Source: Pogonophryne albipinna
Taxonomy: Eukaryota > Chordata > Actinopteri > Perciformes > Artedidraconidae
Direction: 5' to 3'
Assembly (NCBI GenBank): GCA_028583405.1
Contig: CM053260.1
Coordinates: 12,918,660 to 12,982,659, forward strand
Length of the DNA: 64,000 bases
The notes under the pieces were generated by a model. That model worked only from the letters and a program-made list of their open reading frames with translations, was not told where the DNA came from and did no database searches. The position numbers were made by a program, and so were the translations under genes. Shown in pieces: positions 25,022 to 36,638 of the stretch (positions are counted from its first letter, which is position 1; every line of letters starts with the position of its first letter).

Positions 25022-28000
25022 TGGATGAGTATTCAACTTATCCGCATAGTCAATTGTTGCCTTCTTTAGAGTTATTGGTCATTCAAGATTAATTATTAAA
25101 TTAACTGAGGTACATAAGATAAAATAAATAAAACTGACGTTCGTTCACAACTTTAGACCTTGTCCTCTAATCTCTACTAGAATAAGATACGTGTGCATGT
25201 TTGGGTGTTTTAACGCTCCTGTAATGTACCTAATCTTGTTGTCCTTTTCATTACAGAGCTGGGGAAATGGTGCATTGATTAGATTCTGATCCGTGCAAGT
25301 CCAATTTTGACTGACTTTAATTCTAATGATAATGTTAATTTGACTTCAACCCATAAATAATTATTTAAATTAACTAAAAATTTCACATGATGATGGATTA
25401 GTGTTCCACATTTTTCCCATTAATTAGTTTGACAATTAGGCCAAAGGTAAAGAGAGACATTGATGACCTTGTGTCCCTTTTGTTAGTACGTGGTTCCATT
25501 TTGTCTATGGTCTTGGACGGCTTCACTAAAAGTTACCCAGTTCTGCCCTGCTACAGTCCGGCTGAATGCAGTCACAGAGATGCTATGGCTGCTCTACATG
25601 ACATGTATGGTCTGATCCGAGAATGGACACAATTTCCTGCTCCCAGAGAGAAAGACACTCCTCAAACTGAACATTACAGCCGTTGATACTGTCTCACGTG
25701 GGTCTGCTCCCCCCACCGAGCCATGAACTGAAAGCTTGACCTCTGCTTTGAACACTTGGAAGCCTCCCTGTCACACCAGCACCAACCCTTGGGTCAGTCG
25801 GATGAGACTAACAGCTTCACTTAGGGCATTTGGTTCAGATACATGACTCTCGTTACCACAGAGTGGGTTGTTTGTTTTTTTAAGGTTATTCATACTGCTA
25901 TGCAGAGGATGCCTGTAAGTTGGCGGGCTGTTAAAGGCTCCTACTGTTTTTGAAATAGGCCTAATGTCAGGGGGCTCTTAATGTCTAGCTCTACATGTAT
26001 TCACATTATATGGACAATGTTTCCACCTGGTAAAACTAGAGGCTGCACGGGACTCAGGCTACAATACAACCATTCTGTTCTGCTCTAACGATTCAATTTA
26101 TAGATTCTACATCAAAACAATTAGCTTTTATTGTTTCCAATGATAACGTCACCTTAAGTGGAGGACTGCAAACCTGTTTTCAAATGTAAGGTTTTGAATT
26201 TTTTTGACATTTCTCAGTAGTGACACCCTCAGACACCCAATTCCATTCATGCTATGCCATCAGTAGTAACTCGGATGTTAAGGGGATGGAGCTTTTCCTC
26301 CCAAATCAGATGTGCTTTGTTTTTCAACAAAGTTATACATTTCCTGCATAATATATGTTTCTCACAATTGTTTTTTGTAAGCTGCACACAGGTGATACTG
26401 AGTCTTCTCGATTAATAGATTATAAACCACACCATGCTTAAATGGACTCCTGAGTTATTATTTAATATGTAACATATGTAAGAAAAGGGAGGGCAGAGTC
26501 AATTATATTGAGTAATTTATTTTATATTGGAACATTTATTTCTTTTATGGAAGAGAAAATGTATTTCTGATAAACTAATATTTTATCAAACGGTAAATGG
26601 TGAATTAATATAACATTTAGAATAATTGAGAAGAGGTTTTATCCACAGGGACAAGCTCGCCTTAAACTTACAATAACATTTCTCTGCTTTGGACTGATGA
26701 GTATATGATTCTTGCATGTTAAATGACTAACACAAACCTTACATTTATGCATGTGCATGTGTCAGGAAGGCCTATCCTATTTTTGTAATTTAATGATAAT
26801 GTGCTAATCCATTACCTTGAGTTGTCTTCACTCAGGAAAACATCCCTATCAAGTGTTAACCCAATAACTAGGACAGCTCTGAAGGCCAAGGGTCAGAGAG
26901 AGAGGGTCACACTTTCCGGCTGCAGAGGGCACCCCCAGCCACGGGCAAGGAAGCACGAGGTCGTTCGAGATGAGAGGATTCTAATCTTCAACTTTCTGAT
27001 GAGATGGGATGCTTCACTTCACCTTTCTGCTGAGAGGGGGTTCTTCTTGTCACCATTCTGCTCGGTGGGCTCAAGCAGACAACCCTGCAGGACGAGCGAG
27101 GGCTTCAGAGGCTTCTATAATACAAGGTTCCTTGTTTCTTGGAGGAGTTTGATGTCTTCCTAACCTCTCCTATCACAGGGGGACACCTGGATGTGCCATT
27201 TGGAATACGCAGTTGCACTGCTCTCAAGCAGATAGCAGAAGGAATGCAGGCAGATGAGCCTCCGTTTCACTGGGGGATCATACAGGGCTCACTGAATGAG
27301 CTACACAAAAGCAGAGCAATTGGGGGGGGTTGAAATATGGCGCTCTGATGAAGAAGAGTTTGAGCCAATCAGCACCTCAGTGCTAATCTACAGCAACAGG
27401 ATGCCTTTACACACCAGACATTCTGTGTCATAAAGAGAGGAGGAGAACGAGTCAGGAGGACATGTTCTTCCAGCTCTCGTACAAAGATAACATTTGAATT
27501 GAATGGCCAGATGTTTACAGATGTACAATTAATTATTGTTTTTTATATTTCCAGTGAACAGACATGTGTTAAATAGTGGTGATAAATATATTTTGTCAGA
27601 TCAGATTGCACTTTCACACTAAACAAAATAAATTAATTGATATTTTCAGATTATAAGGTATTGAATAATAAGATATTTCTAATATTATAACAGATAATGT
27701 TACTATCCTTAATTGCCAAGCAATCAGGCTTAACAACACTACTCTTCAATGTATTACCCATGCACAGACACACCTAAAATCATGTTTCAAGTTTTAAGAA
27801 TGTTTAATCCTTCCTTTCCAGATTTTTCCAAAGTCTTTGAATATTTGCGTTTCCTTTTCAGATTGTTAAACATTTTGAGAATTGTTTGATTTTCCCTTCA
27901 GATTTTGAAATGACATAATGATTGATAGTTGAAGTAATGTAATTATGTTATCATGCCATAGTCTTTCGATTTAATATGTAATGAAGTAAATGTAAAGTAA

Positions 28001-28204
28001 TCCTAAAATTGAAGACACTGCAACTTTGCAGATTACAGATTGATCAAATCACAACTGTGAATTGTATACCTTAGCTGGATCTCTTATGATCTTGAGTTTA
28101 AAAATGCTTTTGACTAGTGATTGCCTTGAAGTAAATCTTCAAACTGCAAGCCGGTTTTGATTTTATAGTTTGATAAGTGAGATTAACTAATGGTTAAATG
28201 TTAA

Positions 28205-28383
28205 AGGTCCCATGTCATGGCCATTTCCACTGATCATAATTCCATTGTTGAGGTCTACTAGAATAGATTTATACTGTGCAATTTTCCAAACTCACATTGG
28301 TTTTCGCATACAGCATCTCTGTAAAGTATGTGTATTCAGCAGTATTCACTCTCTCCACTAAACGGCTCGTTGCAGCTCTTGCA

Positions 28384-28415
<32 letters not shown>

Positions 28416-29037
28416 CTGTGAGTCCAGTGTGCTCCGATTGGTCGGGACCAGTCGGGACGTTGTGAATCGCGCTGAGCTCCGTGGAGGTGTGATTTCCTTG
28501 TTTAGCGATAAACAGCGAAACACAGCCAAACTCATCCTGAGCACACACAAAGACACAGCCGAAGTAAAAACAATAAGTGTGGCTTGATATTGAGTAAGAA
28601 AAAGGTTGATAAACGCTGTGAGAATGGGTCTGCAGAGAGAATTTCGCCGCGATCCCAACTGTCTGTTTTCAGCCTGCAGCCAGGGAGGAGAGATCAGCAG
28701 AGCTGCCTGCACTGAGTGTGTGAGGAAGTCCGTGGATTGGTCAATTTGGACCAATCAGCGGGGGCTTAACGTAACGGCTCCGCGGACGTAACGTAACGGC
28801 TCCACGGATTGGTCCATTTCGTTCCGGGTACGGATGACATCATGCGTACCGGAAGAATCAAATGGACAATGACGTATCTCCAACGTGGCGTTTTGGGGAG
28901 GTATTTTCTGTGTTAGAGTTTTACTCGCTACAGGGTGTACTTTGAGGGTTTTGACTCTGCACACCGTTTACATGCATAAAAACCTTCATAACACACAAGG
29001 GGACGGGTAATAACCGGAAAAGCATGACATGGGACCT
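28205..29037. mobile_element. TTAA-target MITE inside LTR element 1
   Basis: The ends AGGTCCCATGTCATG and CATGACATGGGACCT are perfect inverted repeats, flanked by TTAA on both sides (28,201-28,204 and 29,038-29,041). The TTAA duplication suggests a piggyBac-type origin, although other TTAA-target families exist. No transposase. It includes the poly-C tract. Confidence 0.7.
28384..28412. repeat. Homopolymer of 29 C
   Basis: Uninterrupted C run inside the MITE. The same position in element 2 (about 42,182) has seven C, then G and a short C run. Confidence 0.9.
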
Positions 29038-29325
29038 TTAATGTTTAATTATTTTAAAATAGATGTTTTTGCTATTATGCATCTGTGTTCATTATTGTGC
29101 TTTTGACAAAAGATAGTCCAAACATTGATGAGAGATAATTGTTCTAGTATGGTTGTCTATATCAATCATTGTGGTTGAATGTTTCGATCTTAATCTACTT
29201 TGTGATTTAATTGATGTACGGTGAGACCACACTCAAATCTGAAGGCGCCTATTGATTTAAGTACTGACCAAATTATTATTAGACTAATGTTTTAAGGTTA
29301 TCATAAATGATAAAAAGAGTGAATC

Positions 29326-29695
29326 TGTCAAAGAATAATTCTTCCTTACTCCTAAGATATTTAACCTTTTCTGTGTGGGGACGTTTACGACCAACCCTGA
29401 GTCTGTTATCTCCCGTAAGGAATGTGCTAATGCAGTCCAGATGTCGGAGATATCTCCAGTGTTCCCAGTGTTTACACACCATTCCCCAATATGTGGATTA
29501 ACTTTCTGTAAACTAGTTAAAAGGTCTATTCGAGAGAGAGGGTGGGCTGAATTGATGTGGCAACCCACCCTCTTGTGATGTGAATTTCTCCGGCCAATAC
29601 TTGTAAATAAACATCAGTGTTTGACATCAAAGCTCCAACTCTCCTTGTGTCTCTCTGAGTCCTGACTCTCCATTGCTGCAGAAGTTTCCCTTACA
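29326..29695 (+). repeat. 3' LTR of LTR element 1
   Basis: Starts TGTCAAAG and ends CTTACA, followed directly by CCTTTGTTATTG, the right half of the target site. Confidence 0.85.
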
Positions 29696-29769
29696 CCTTT
29701 GTTATTGTATTCAGGATTGTGGGAAACGGTATTTTGATCTCTCTGTCTGTAGCCTACATACAAACTGAA

Positions 29770-30355
29770 AGATTAACAATAACGTTTATTTTTTATTTAT
29801 TTTTTGTTTATTTGACAGGGACAGTGCACATTGATTAACATTTCTGTAAATGCGCCAGAGTTAGCCAACAGGCTATTTTTCATCTGCAGTCCCTGGACAG
29901 ATGTTGAAAGTCATCCTAAAAAGAAAATGTCACTTCCAATGACAGGTAAACACAATCAGTTAAACAACATTCAACATAGATGCTTATATTATGATCAAAG
30001 CATATATAAAAAAACATAAAAACAAAACAAAAATACATATTCACAAAGCAGACAGATAGCAACAGGTCAAGGCACATGTGTACAAACAGAGCGTTGTAAA
30101 GTGCAGATTGTGTTCAGTGTTGACAGAGCTGATTTTCCACTAAGCATGTTTTTAAATCAGATTTGAATAAACTGCAGGTGTTTTGTTCTCTAATCGTTAC
30201 TGGGATTGAGTTCCACTGTTGTGCAGCTTTAAAAGAAAATGAAGATTGGCTGAATGAACTCTTCCTTAATGGAACAACGCAATCTCCTCTTGTTGCAGCT
30301 CTTGTTGACCGAGTTACAGGTGTGCGGATGGTGATAAAATGTCTGAGCTTGGATT
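29770..30355 (-). mobile_element. 5'-truncated LINE tail in S2
   Basis: Orthologous to the LINE tail of S1, with the same C-terminal frame ending at 30,114. Confidence 0.7.
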
Positions 30356-30452
30356 TGACTTTCAAAGCTAAAATATATGTTTGTCTAATATTAACATCTA
30401 ATATTTGAGTAAATCCGTGTTGTATTCTGTAACGTTCTCTTTGGTTGCAACT

Positions 30453-30524
30453 GGGGATGTAGCTCAGTGGTAGAGCGCATGCTTTGCATGTATGAGGCCC
30501 CGGGTTCAATCCCCGGCATCTCCA
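30453..30524 (+). tRNA. tRNA-Ala (UGC), copy 3 in S2
   Basis: Identical to copy 1 over 72 bases with TTTT downstream. The 5' flank (GGTTGCAACT) is the type shared with S0 and S5. Confidence 0.95.
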
Positions 30525-30677
30525 CTCGTTTTGAAGTGGTTCAATCCGATGGGATTTGGTTTGGGAACCGGTACAAGTCCCAAATGCAGAACAAATCATT
30601 GTCACCACAGACCTGTGACAGTGATAACTATGGAAACCTGTTTGCGCCACAGGAAAAAAAATAAAAAATCCTGTAAA

Positions 30678-31356
30678 TCAAAATATTGTCTTAGCTATCT
30701 CAATATATTGACTTCGCTATCTCAATATATTGACTTAGCTATCTCAATATGTTGACTTAGCTATCTCAATATGTTGACTTAGCTATCTCAATATAATGAC
30801 TTAGCTATCTCAATATGTTGACTTAGCTATCTCAATATATTGAGTTTTTTTTTTTTTTTTTTTGAAACAATTATGTCAAATACAGAATAAGGCACATAGA
30901 CATCAATGTTCGTCATATAAGCGGTACAACTTCATATTAAGGTACACACATTCACCATCAACTGGTTCTTAATTAACATGCATATTAGCAGTATATTGGC
31001 TCTTTATTAGTCATTATAAAACACTTATTAATGCCTTATTCTACATGTAATCTGTGTGTGTTTCACTTGCATGTATGAGATCATTAAGTGCCTTGTAACT
31101 TCTTTTTTTATAGTTTCACTCCGTTTGAATGTCAGTGGACTGCAAATGAGTCAATAAAGGAGCATGGCTGCTCATTCCCTGGCTCTCAAAAGAGTTTGGC
31201 TGGCTGTTTAATCTATGTTCACACTGAGACAGTACAACAAATAGAGAACAGTACACCTATTGTGTAAGTATACATACAAGCAGGTCACACAGTATGATCA
31301 CAAATACATAAACTCTGTTAAAAATCAGTTTTATTAAAAAGTACAGGCTGCATATA
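30678..31356. mobile_element. Long-inverted-repeat element in S2, left part only
   Basis: Left arm and part of the interior are present. The right part is replaced by Tc1 copy 2, which begins at the TA of GGCTGCATA. Confidence 0.65.
30680..30845. repeat. Minisatellite of about 22 bp in S2
   Basis: About seven copies of a unit like TCAATATATTGACTTAGCTATC, each containing a palindromic TCAATATATTGA-like core. Only one to four units occur at the same place in the other S copies. Confidence 0.8.
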
Positions 31357-32989
31357 CACTGAACAAAAATATAAATGCAACACTTTTGTTTTTGCTCCCA
31401 TTTTTCATGAGATGAACTCAAAGATCTAAAACATTTTCTATATACACAAAATAACCATTTCTCTCAAATATTGTTCACAAATCTGAAAAAATCTGTGATA
31501 GTGAGCACTTCTCCTTTGCCGAGATAATCCATCCCACCTCACAGGTGTGGCATATCAAGATGCTGATTAGACAGCATGATTATTGCACAGGTGTGCCTTA
31601 GGCTGGCCACAATAAAAGGCCACTCTAAAATGTGCAGTTTTATCACACAGCACAATGCCACAGATGTCGCAAGCTTTGAGGGAGCGTGCAATTGGCATGC
31701 TGACAGCAGGAATGTTCACCAGAGCTGTTGCCCGTGAATTGAATGTTCATTTCTCTACCATAAGCCGTCTCCAAAGGCGTTTCAGAGAATTTGGCAGTAC
31801 ATCCAACCGGCCTCACAACCGCAGACCATGTGTAACCACACCAGCCCAGGACCTCCACATCCAGCATGTTCACCTCCAAGATCATCTGAGACCAGCCACT
31901 CGGACAGCTGCTGCAACAATCGGTTTGCATAACCAAAGAATTTCTGCACAAACTGTCAGAAACCGTCTCAGGGAAGCTCATCTGCATGCTCGTCGTCCTC
32001 ATCGGGGTCTCGACCTGACTCCGGTTCGTCGTCGTAACCGACTTGAGTGGGCAAATGCTCACATTCGATGGCGTCTGGCACGTTGGAGAGGTGTTCTCTT
32101 CACGGATGAATCCCGGTTTTCACTGTTCAGGGCAGATGGCAGACAGCGTGTGTGGCGTCGTGTGGGTGAGCGGTTTTCTGATGTCAATGTTGTGAATCGA
32201 GTGGCCCATGGTGGTGGTGGGGTTATGGTGGGCAGGCGTATGTTATGGACGACGAACACAGGTGCATTTTATTGATGGCATTGTGAATGCACAGAGATAC
32301 CGTGACGAGATCCTGAGGCCCATTGTTGTGCCATTCATCCACGACCATCACCTCATGTTGCAGCATGATAATGCACGGCCCAATGTTGCAAGGATCTGTA
32401 CACAATTCCTGGAGGCTGAAAACATCCCAGTTCTTGCATGGCCAGCATACTCACCGGACATGTCACCCATTGAGCACGTTTGGGATGCTCTGGATCGGCG
32501 TATACGACAGCATGTTCCAGTTCCTGCCAATATCCAGCAACTTGGCACAGCCATTGAAGAGGAGTGGACCAACATTCCACAGGCCACAATCAACAACCTG
32601 ATCAACTCTATGCGAAGGAGATGTTTTGCACTGCGTGAGGCAAATGGTGGTCACACCAGATACTGACTGCTTTTCGGACCCCCCCAGACCCCCCCAATAA
32701 AGCAAAAAAGCACGTTTCAGAGTGGCCTTTTATTGTGGCCAGCCTAAGGCACACCTGTGCAATAATCATGCTGTCTAATCAGCATCTTGATATGCCACAC
32801 CTGTGAGGTGCGATGGATTATCTCGGCAAAGGAGAAGTGCTCACTATCACAGATTTTTTCAGATTTGTGAACAATATTTGAGAGAAATGGTTATTTTGTG
32901 TATATAGAAAATGTTTTAGATCTTTGAGTTCATCTCATGAAAATTGGGAGCAAAAAACAAAAGTGTTGCATTTATATTTTTGTTCAGTG
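31357..32989 (+). mobile_element. Tc1-type transposon copy 2, 1,633 bp, chimeric flanks
   Basis: CACTGAACA...TTCAGTG ends with TA on both sides. The left flank (GTACAGGCTGCATA) is that of copy 3, whereas the right flank (TATATAGGTATATAC) is that of copy 1. About 1.2 kb of S module expected between these flanks is missing, so the element looks like a recombination product. Confidence 0.9.
31655..32666 (+). pseudogene. Tc1 DD34E transposase, frameshifted (copy 2)
   Basis: Same domain order as copy 1. It retains the seven bases missing there (32,141-32,147) but lacks two bases after 32,229 in the GGGGVMV region, so the frame breaks at another place. The catalytic Asp, Asp and Glu codons are all present across the two frames. 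Confidence 0.85.
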
Positions 32990-33031
32990 TATATATAGGT
33001 ATATACATATTTTTAAACATATTTTTATATA

Positions 33032-33036
33032 CCTTT
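33032..33036 (+). other. Empty LTR target site at the Tc1/S3 junction
   Basis: CCTTT occurs once here, within ATATACCTTTGTTATTG, with no LTR element. The same uninterrupted site occurs at 18,882-18,886 (Tc1a/S1 junction). Both give the pre-insertion sequence for the LTR elements. Confidence 0.8.
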
Positions 33037-33111
33037 GTTATTGTATTCAGGATTGTGGGAAACGGTATTTTGATCTCTCTGTCTGTAGCCTACATACAAA
33101 CTGAAAGATTG

Positions 33112-33700
33112 ACAATAACGTTTATTTTTATTTATTTTTTAATTGTTTATTTGACAGGGACAGTGCACATTGATTAACATTTCTGTAAATGCGCCAGAGT
33201 TAGCCAACAGGCTATTTTTCATCTGCAGTCCCTGGACAGATGTTGAAAGTCATCCTAAAAAGAAAATGTCACTTCAAATGACAGGTAAACACAATCAGTT
33301 AAACAACATTCAACATAGATGCTTATATTATGATAAAAGCATATATAAAAAAACATAAAAACAAAACAAAAATACATATTCACAAAGCAGACAGATAGCA
33401 ACAGGTCAAGGCACATGTGTACAAACAGAGCGTTGTAAAGTGCAGATTGTGTTCATTGTTGACAGAGCTGATTTTCCACTAAGCATGTTTTTAAATCAGA
33501 TTTGAATAAACTGCAGGTGTTTTGTTCTCTAATCGTTACTGGGATTGAGTTCCACTGATGTGCAGCTTTAAAAGAAAATGAAGATTGGCTGAATGAACTC
33601 TTCCTTAATGGAACAACGCAATCTCCTCTTGTTGCAGCTCTTGTTGACCGAGTTACAGGTGTGCGTATGGTGATAAAATGTCTGAGCGGAGGTGAGGTAA
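33112..33700 (-). mobile_element. 5'-truncated LINE tail in S3
   Basis: As in S1, but with extra bases near 33,690-33,715 (GGAGGTGAGGTAAGTTGAC) that also occur in S4 and S5, which puts the residual frame out of register. Confidence 0.65.
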
Positions 33701-33816
33701 GTTGACTTTGACTTGGACTTGACTTTCAAAGCTAAAATATATGTTTGTTTAATATTAATGTCTAATATTTGAGTAAATGCGTGTTGTAAAATGTAACGTT
33801 CTTGTTGGTTAAAACA

Positions 33817-33888
33817 GGGGATGTAGCTCAGTGGTAGAGCGCATGCTTTGCATGTATGAGGCCCCGGGTTCAATCCCCGGCATCTCCA
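33817..33888 (+). tRNA. tRNA-Ala (UGC), copy 4 in S3
   Basis: Identical 72-base gene with TTTT downstream. Confidence 0.95.
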
Positions 33889-34042
33889 CTCGTTTTGAAG
33901 TGGTTCAATCCGATGGGATTTGGTTTGGGAACCGGTACAAGTGCCAAATGCAGAACAAATCATTATCACCACAGACCTGTGACAGTGATAACTATGGAAA
34001 CCTGTTTGCACCACAGGAAAAAAAAATAAAAAATCCTGTAAG

Positions 34043-35290
34043 TCATTATATTGACTTACTATCTCAATATATTGAGTTATATATATTTTTTTTTAATGAA
34101 ACAGTTATGTCAAATACAGAATAAGGCACATAGACATCAATGTTCATCATATAAGCGGTACAACTTCATATTAAGGTACACACATTCACCATCAACTAGT
34201 TCTTAATTAACATGCATATTAGCAGTATATTGGCTCTTTATTAGTCATTATAAAACACTTATTAATGCCTTATTCTAATGACCATATTCTACATGTAATC
34301 TGTGCATGTTACACTTGCATGTATGAGATTGTTAAGTGCCTTGTAACTTCTTTTTTTATAGTTTCACTCCGTTTGAATGTCAGTGGACTGCAAATGAGTC
34401 AATAACGGAGCATGGCTGCTCATTCCCTGGCTCTCAAAAGAGTTTGGCTGGCTGTTTAATCTATGTTCACACTGAGACAGTACAACAAATAGAGAACAGT
34501 ACACCTATTGTGTAAGTATACATACAAGCAGGTCACACAGTATGATCACAAATACATAAACTCTGTTAAAAATCTGTTTTATTAAAAAGTACAGGCTGCA
34601 TCTATGTTCTCAGCCTTGGAGAAACTTGACATGTTTTGGTATGTGTCTGAACCTCTCTTTAGTGGTTCATTAATAAAACAGATATTTCAACATGAGCCTA
34701 CTTTGTTCATGTACTGTTGAGGTTAATTTCAGTAGTTGTGTGCTATAATGTATTTACAAAGTGTGAAGAGGAGGCAACTTTAGAATAGGGAACCTGTTCA
34801 GGTCAATTAGAGTCAAATTAGCTTATTGATTATGAACAAGACTTCACTTTAAAATAAGGAACATATTCTTGGATAGAAATATCTAATTTTGAGTTATTTA
34901 GACAAATTGAGGAGAGCATATTAAGACCAAAGCTAATGTACAACAACTTCCTTACTTGCAATAAATAAGGAATAATTAGAGGGTTATTGAGGAAAAACTC
35001 TCAACTAATGGCCTATTACTTGTAGAATATAGTCATGGAGAATAAGGAATTAATAAGTGTTTTATAATGACTAATAAAGAGCCAATATACTGCTAATATC
35101 CATGTTAATTAACAACTAGTTGATGGTTAATTTGTGTACCTTAATATAAAGTTGTACCGGTTATATGATGAACATTGATGTCTATGTGCCTTATTCTGTA
35201 TTTGACATAATTGTTTCAATAAAAATATATAACTCAATATAATGAGATAGCTAAGTCAATATATTGAGATAGCTAAGTCAATATATTGAT
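34043..35290. mobile_element. Long-inverted-repeat element in S3
   Basis: Both arms present; about 1.25 kb. Outer AT minisatellite shorter than in S1 on the right side. Confidence 0.7.
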
Positions 35291-35650
35291 ATAAATGGAT
35301 CAGGATTTAAAGTGAGCAAATATTTTTTCCTGAAACTTTCAGAATCTCTTTACACAAAGGGGACACATGTTTATGTATAAAATACATGAACAAGTGGATT
35401 TTGCATAATAGCATTTAACGCCGCTGAGCTCACAGACGTCCTCACAGACATCTTCAACATCTTCCTGAGCCAGGCTGTTGTTCCCTCGTGCTTCAAGGTG
35501 ACCACCATCATACCTGTGCCGAAGAAGTCATCACCTTCCTGCTTCAATGACTGTAGCGCTGACTTCAACCATCATGAAGTGCTTTGAGAGGCTAGTCATG
35601 AAGCACATCTGACCTCCCCCCCTCGCTGGACCCATTTCAGTTTGCATACA
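35291..35650 (+). mobile_element. LINE reverse-transcriptase fragment in S3
   Basis: Same lesions as the S1 fragment. Confidence 0.6.
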
Positions 35651-35806
35651 TGTACATTCTCAAAGATGTTGAAGTGACTGTAATTTTGTATATATTGATT
35701 GTTGTGCTTTTATTTATGTCTTAATGTGTGCATATGTACAAATGCGTCTGTTGAGTGTGTGTGTATAGGTATATACATATTTTCAAACATATTTTTATAT
35801 ACCTTT

Positions 35807-36206
35807 TGTCAAACAATAATTCTTCCTTTCTCCTAAGATATTTAACCTTTTCTGTGTGGGGACGTTTACGACCAACCCTGAGTCTGTTATCTCCCGTAAG
35901 GAATGTGCTAATGCAGTCCAGATGTCGGTGATATCTCCAGTGTTCCCAGTGTTTACGCACCATTCCGCAATATGTGGATTAACTCTCTGTAAACTAGTTA
36001 AAAGGTCTATTCGAGAGAGAGGGTGGGCTGAATTGATGTGGCAACCCACCCGGGCAGTCAGAACCTCTGGCTGCTCCGTGACTTGTGATGTGAATTTCCC
36101 CGGGCCGATACTTGTAAATAAACATCAGTGTTTGACATCAAAGCTCCAACTCTCCTCGTGTCTCTCTGAGTCCTGACTCTCCATTGCTGCAGAAGTTTCC
36201 CTTACA
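35807..36206 (+). repeat. 5' LTR of LTR element 2
   Basis: TGTCAAAC...CTTACA. Confidence 0.85.
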
Positions 36207-36209
36207 AAT

Positions 36210-36227
36210 TGGCGTTGTCGGCAGGAT
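36210..36227 (+). other. Primer-binding site, tRNA-Ser type (element 2)
   Basis: Same 18-base PBS as in element 1, three bases after the LTR. Confidence 0.65.
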
Positions 36228-36473
36228 ACCAACAAATCTTCAGAACTGGTAAGTGTAATTTCAAATCCACATTTGGACATTGCCTTACCAGAATCTGTGA
36301 TTGACGGTATCCTAAAATTACCTGTGAAACTGAGCGGTTGTGTTTCGTTTTTTGGTTAATGAACATTTGGGGATTATAAACCCAGGGGATCAGTGTCTGT
36401 GGACTTTGGTCCTGGCTGATTTTCTCTGTGTATGCTGCTCGGGACGTAAGTACCATACAAGCATGCACAGCTC

Positions 36474-36638
36474 ATGTTCGGAGAAACCTTAAAGAAATAC
36501 ATCAGTAAAGTGGAGCTTCTGTATGAAAGCAATGTAAAGATTTGTATTGGACAAATCGCCGAATTCTGGGGGTTTCAGCGGCCAACACCAGCAGTTAAAA
36601 AGAAGCAGCCAGAGATATTATCCCCATCGCCTCTCTGA
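36474..36638 (+). pseudogene. Short leader ORF (54 aa), element 2
   Basis: Same position and length as the frame at 22,351, with one changed codon pair. Confidence 0.3.

Larger units (their letters stand above)
21683..29695 (+). mobile_element. Large non-coding LTR element, copy 1 (8,013 bp)
   Basis: 5' LTR 21,683-22,083 and 3' LTR 29,326-29,695 bracket a 7.2-kb interior. The target duplication CCTTT is present on both sides (21,678-21,682 and 29,696-29,700). A primer-binding site follows the 5' LTR and a purine-rich tract (GATAAAAAGAGTGAA) precedes the 3' LTR. No gag, protease, RT or integrase is recognisable on either strand, so it resembles a large retrotransposon derivative (LARD) mobilised in trans. 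It contains about 350 bases (24,249-24,601) absent from copies 2 and 3. Confidence 0.85.

Noticed and set aside
25429..25686. 85-aa frame in LTR element 1 (also 55,453), considered as integrase or gag
   Set aside because: No zinc-binding, DDE or RT motifs. The copy in element 2 has a one-base deletion (near 39,270), so it is probably non-coding.
27139..27333. 64-aa frame in LTR element 1, considered as a captured gene fragment
   Set aside because: The homologous stretch in element 2 has a one-base deletion that breaks it (GGGGGTCATAC near 41,083) and no family is recognisable.
30678..30845. CRISPR-like array of about 22-bp repeats
   Set aside because: The repeats are contiguous AT-rich tandem units without spacers, in a vertebrate genome; it is a minisatellite.
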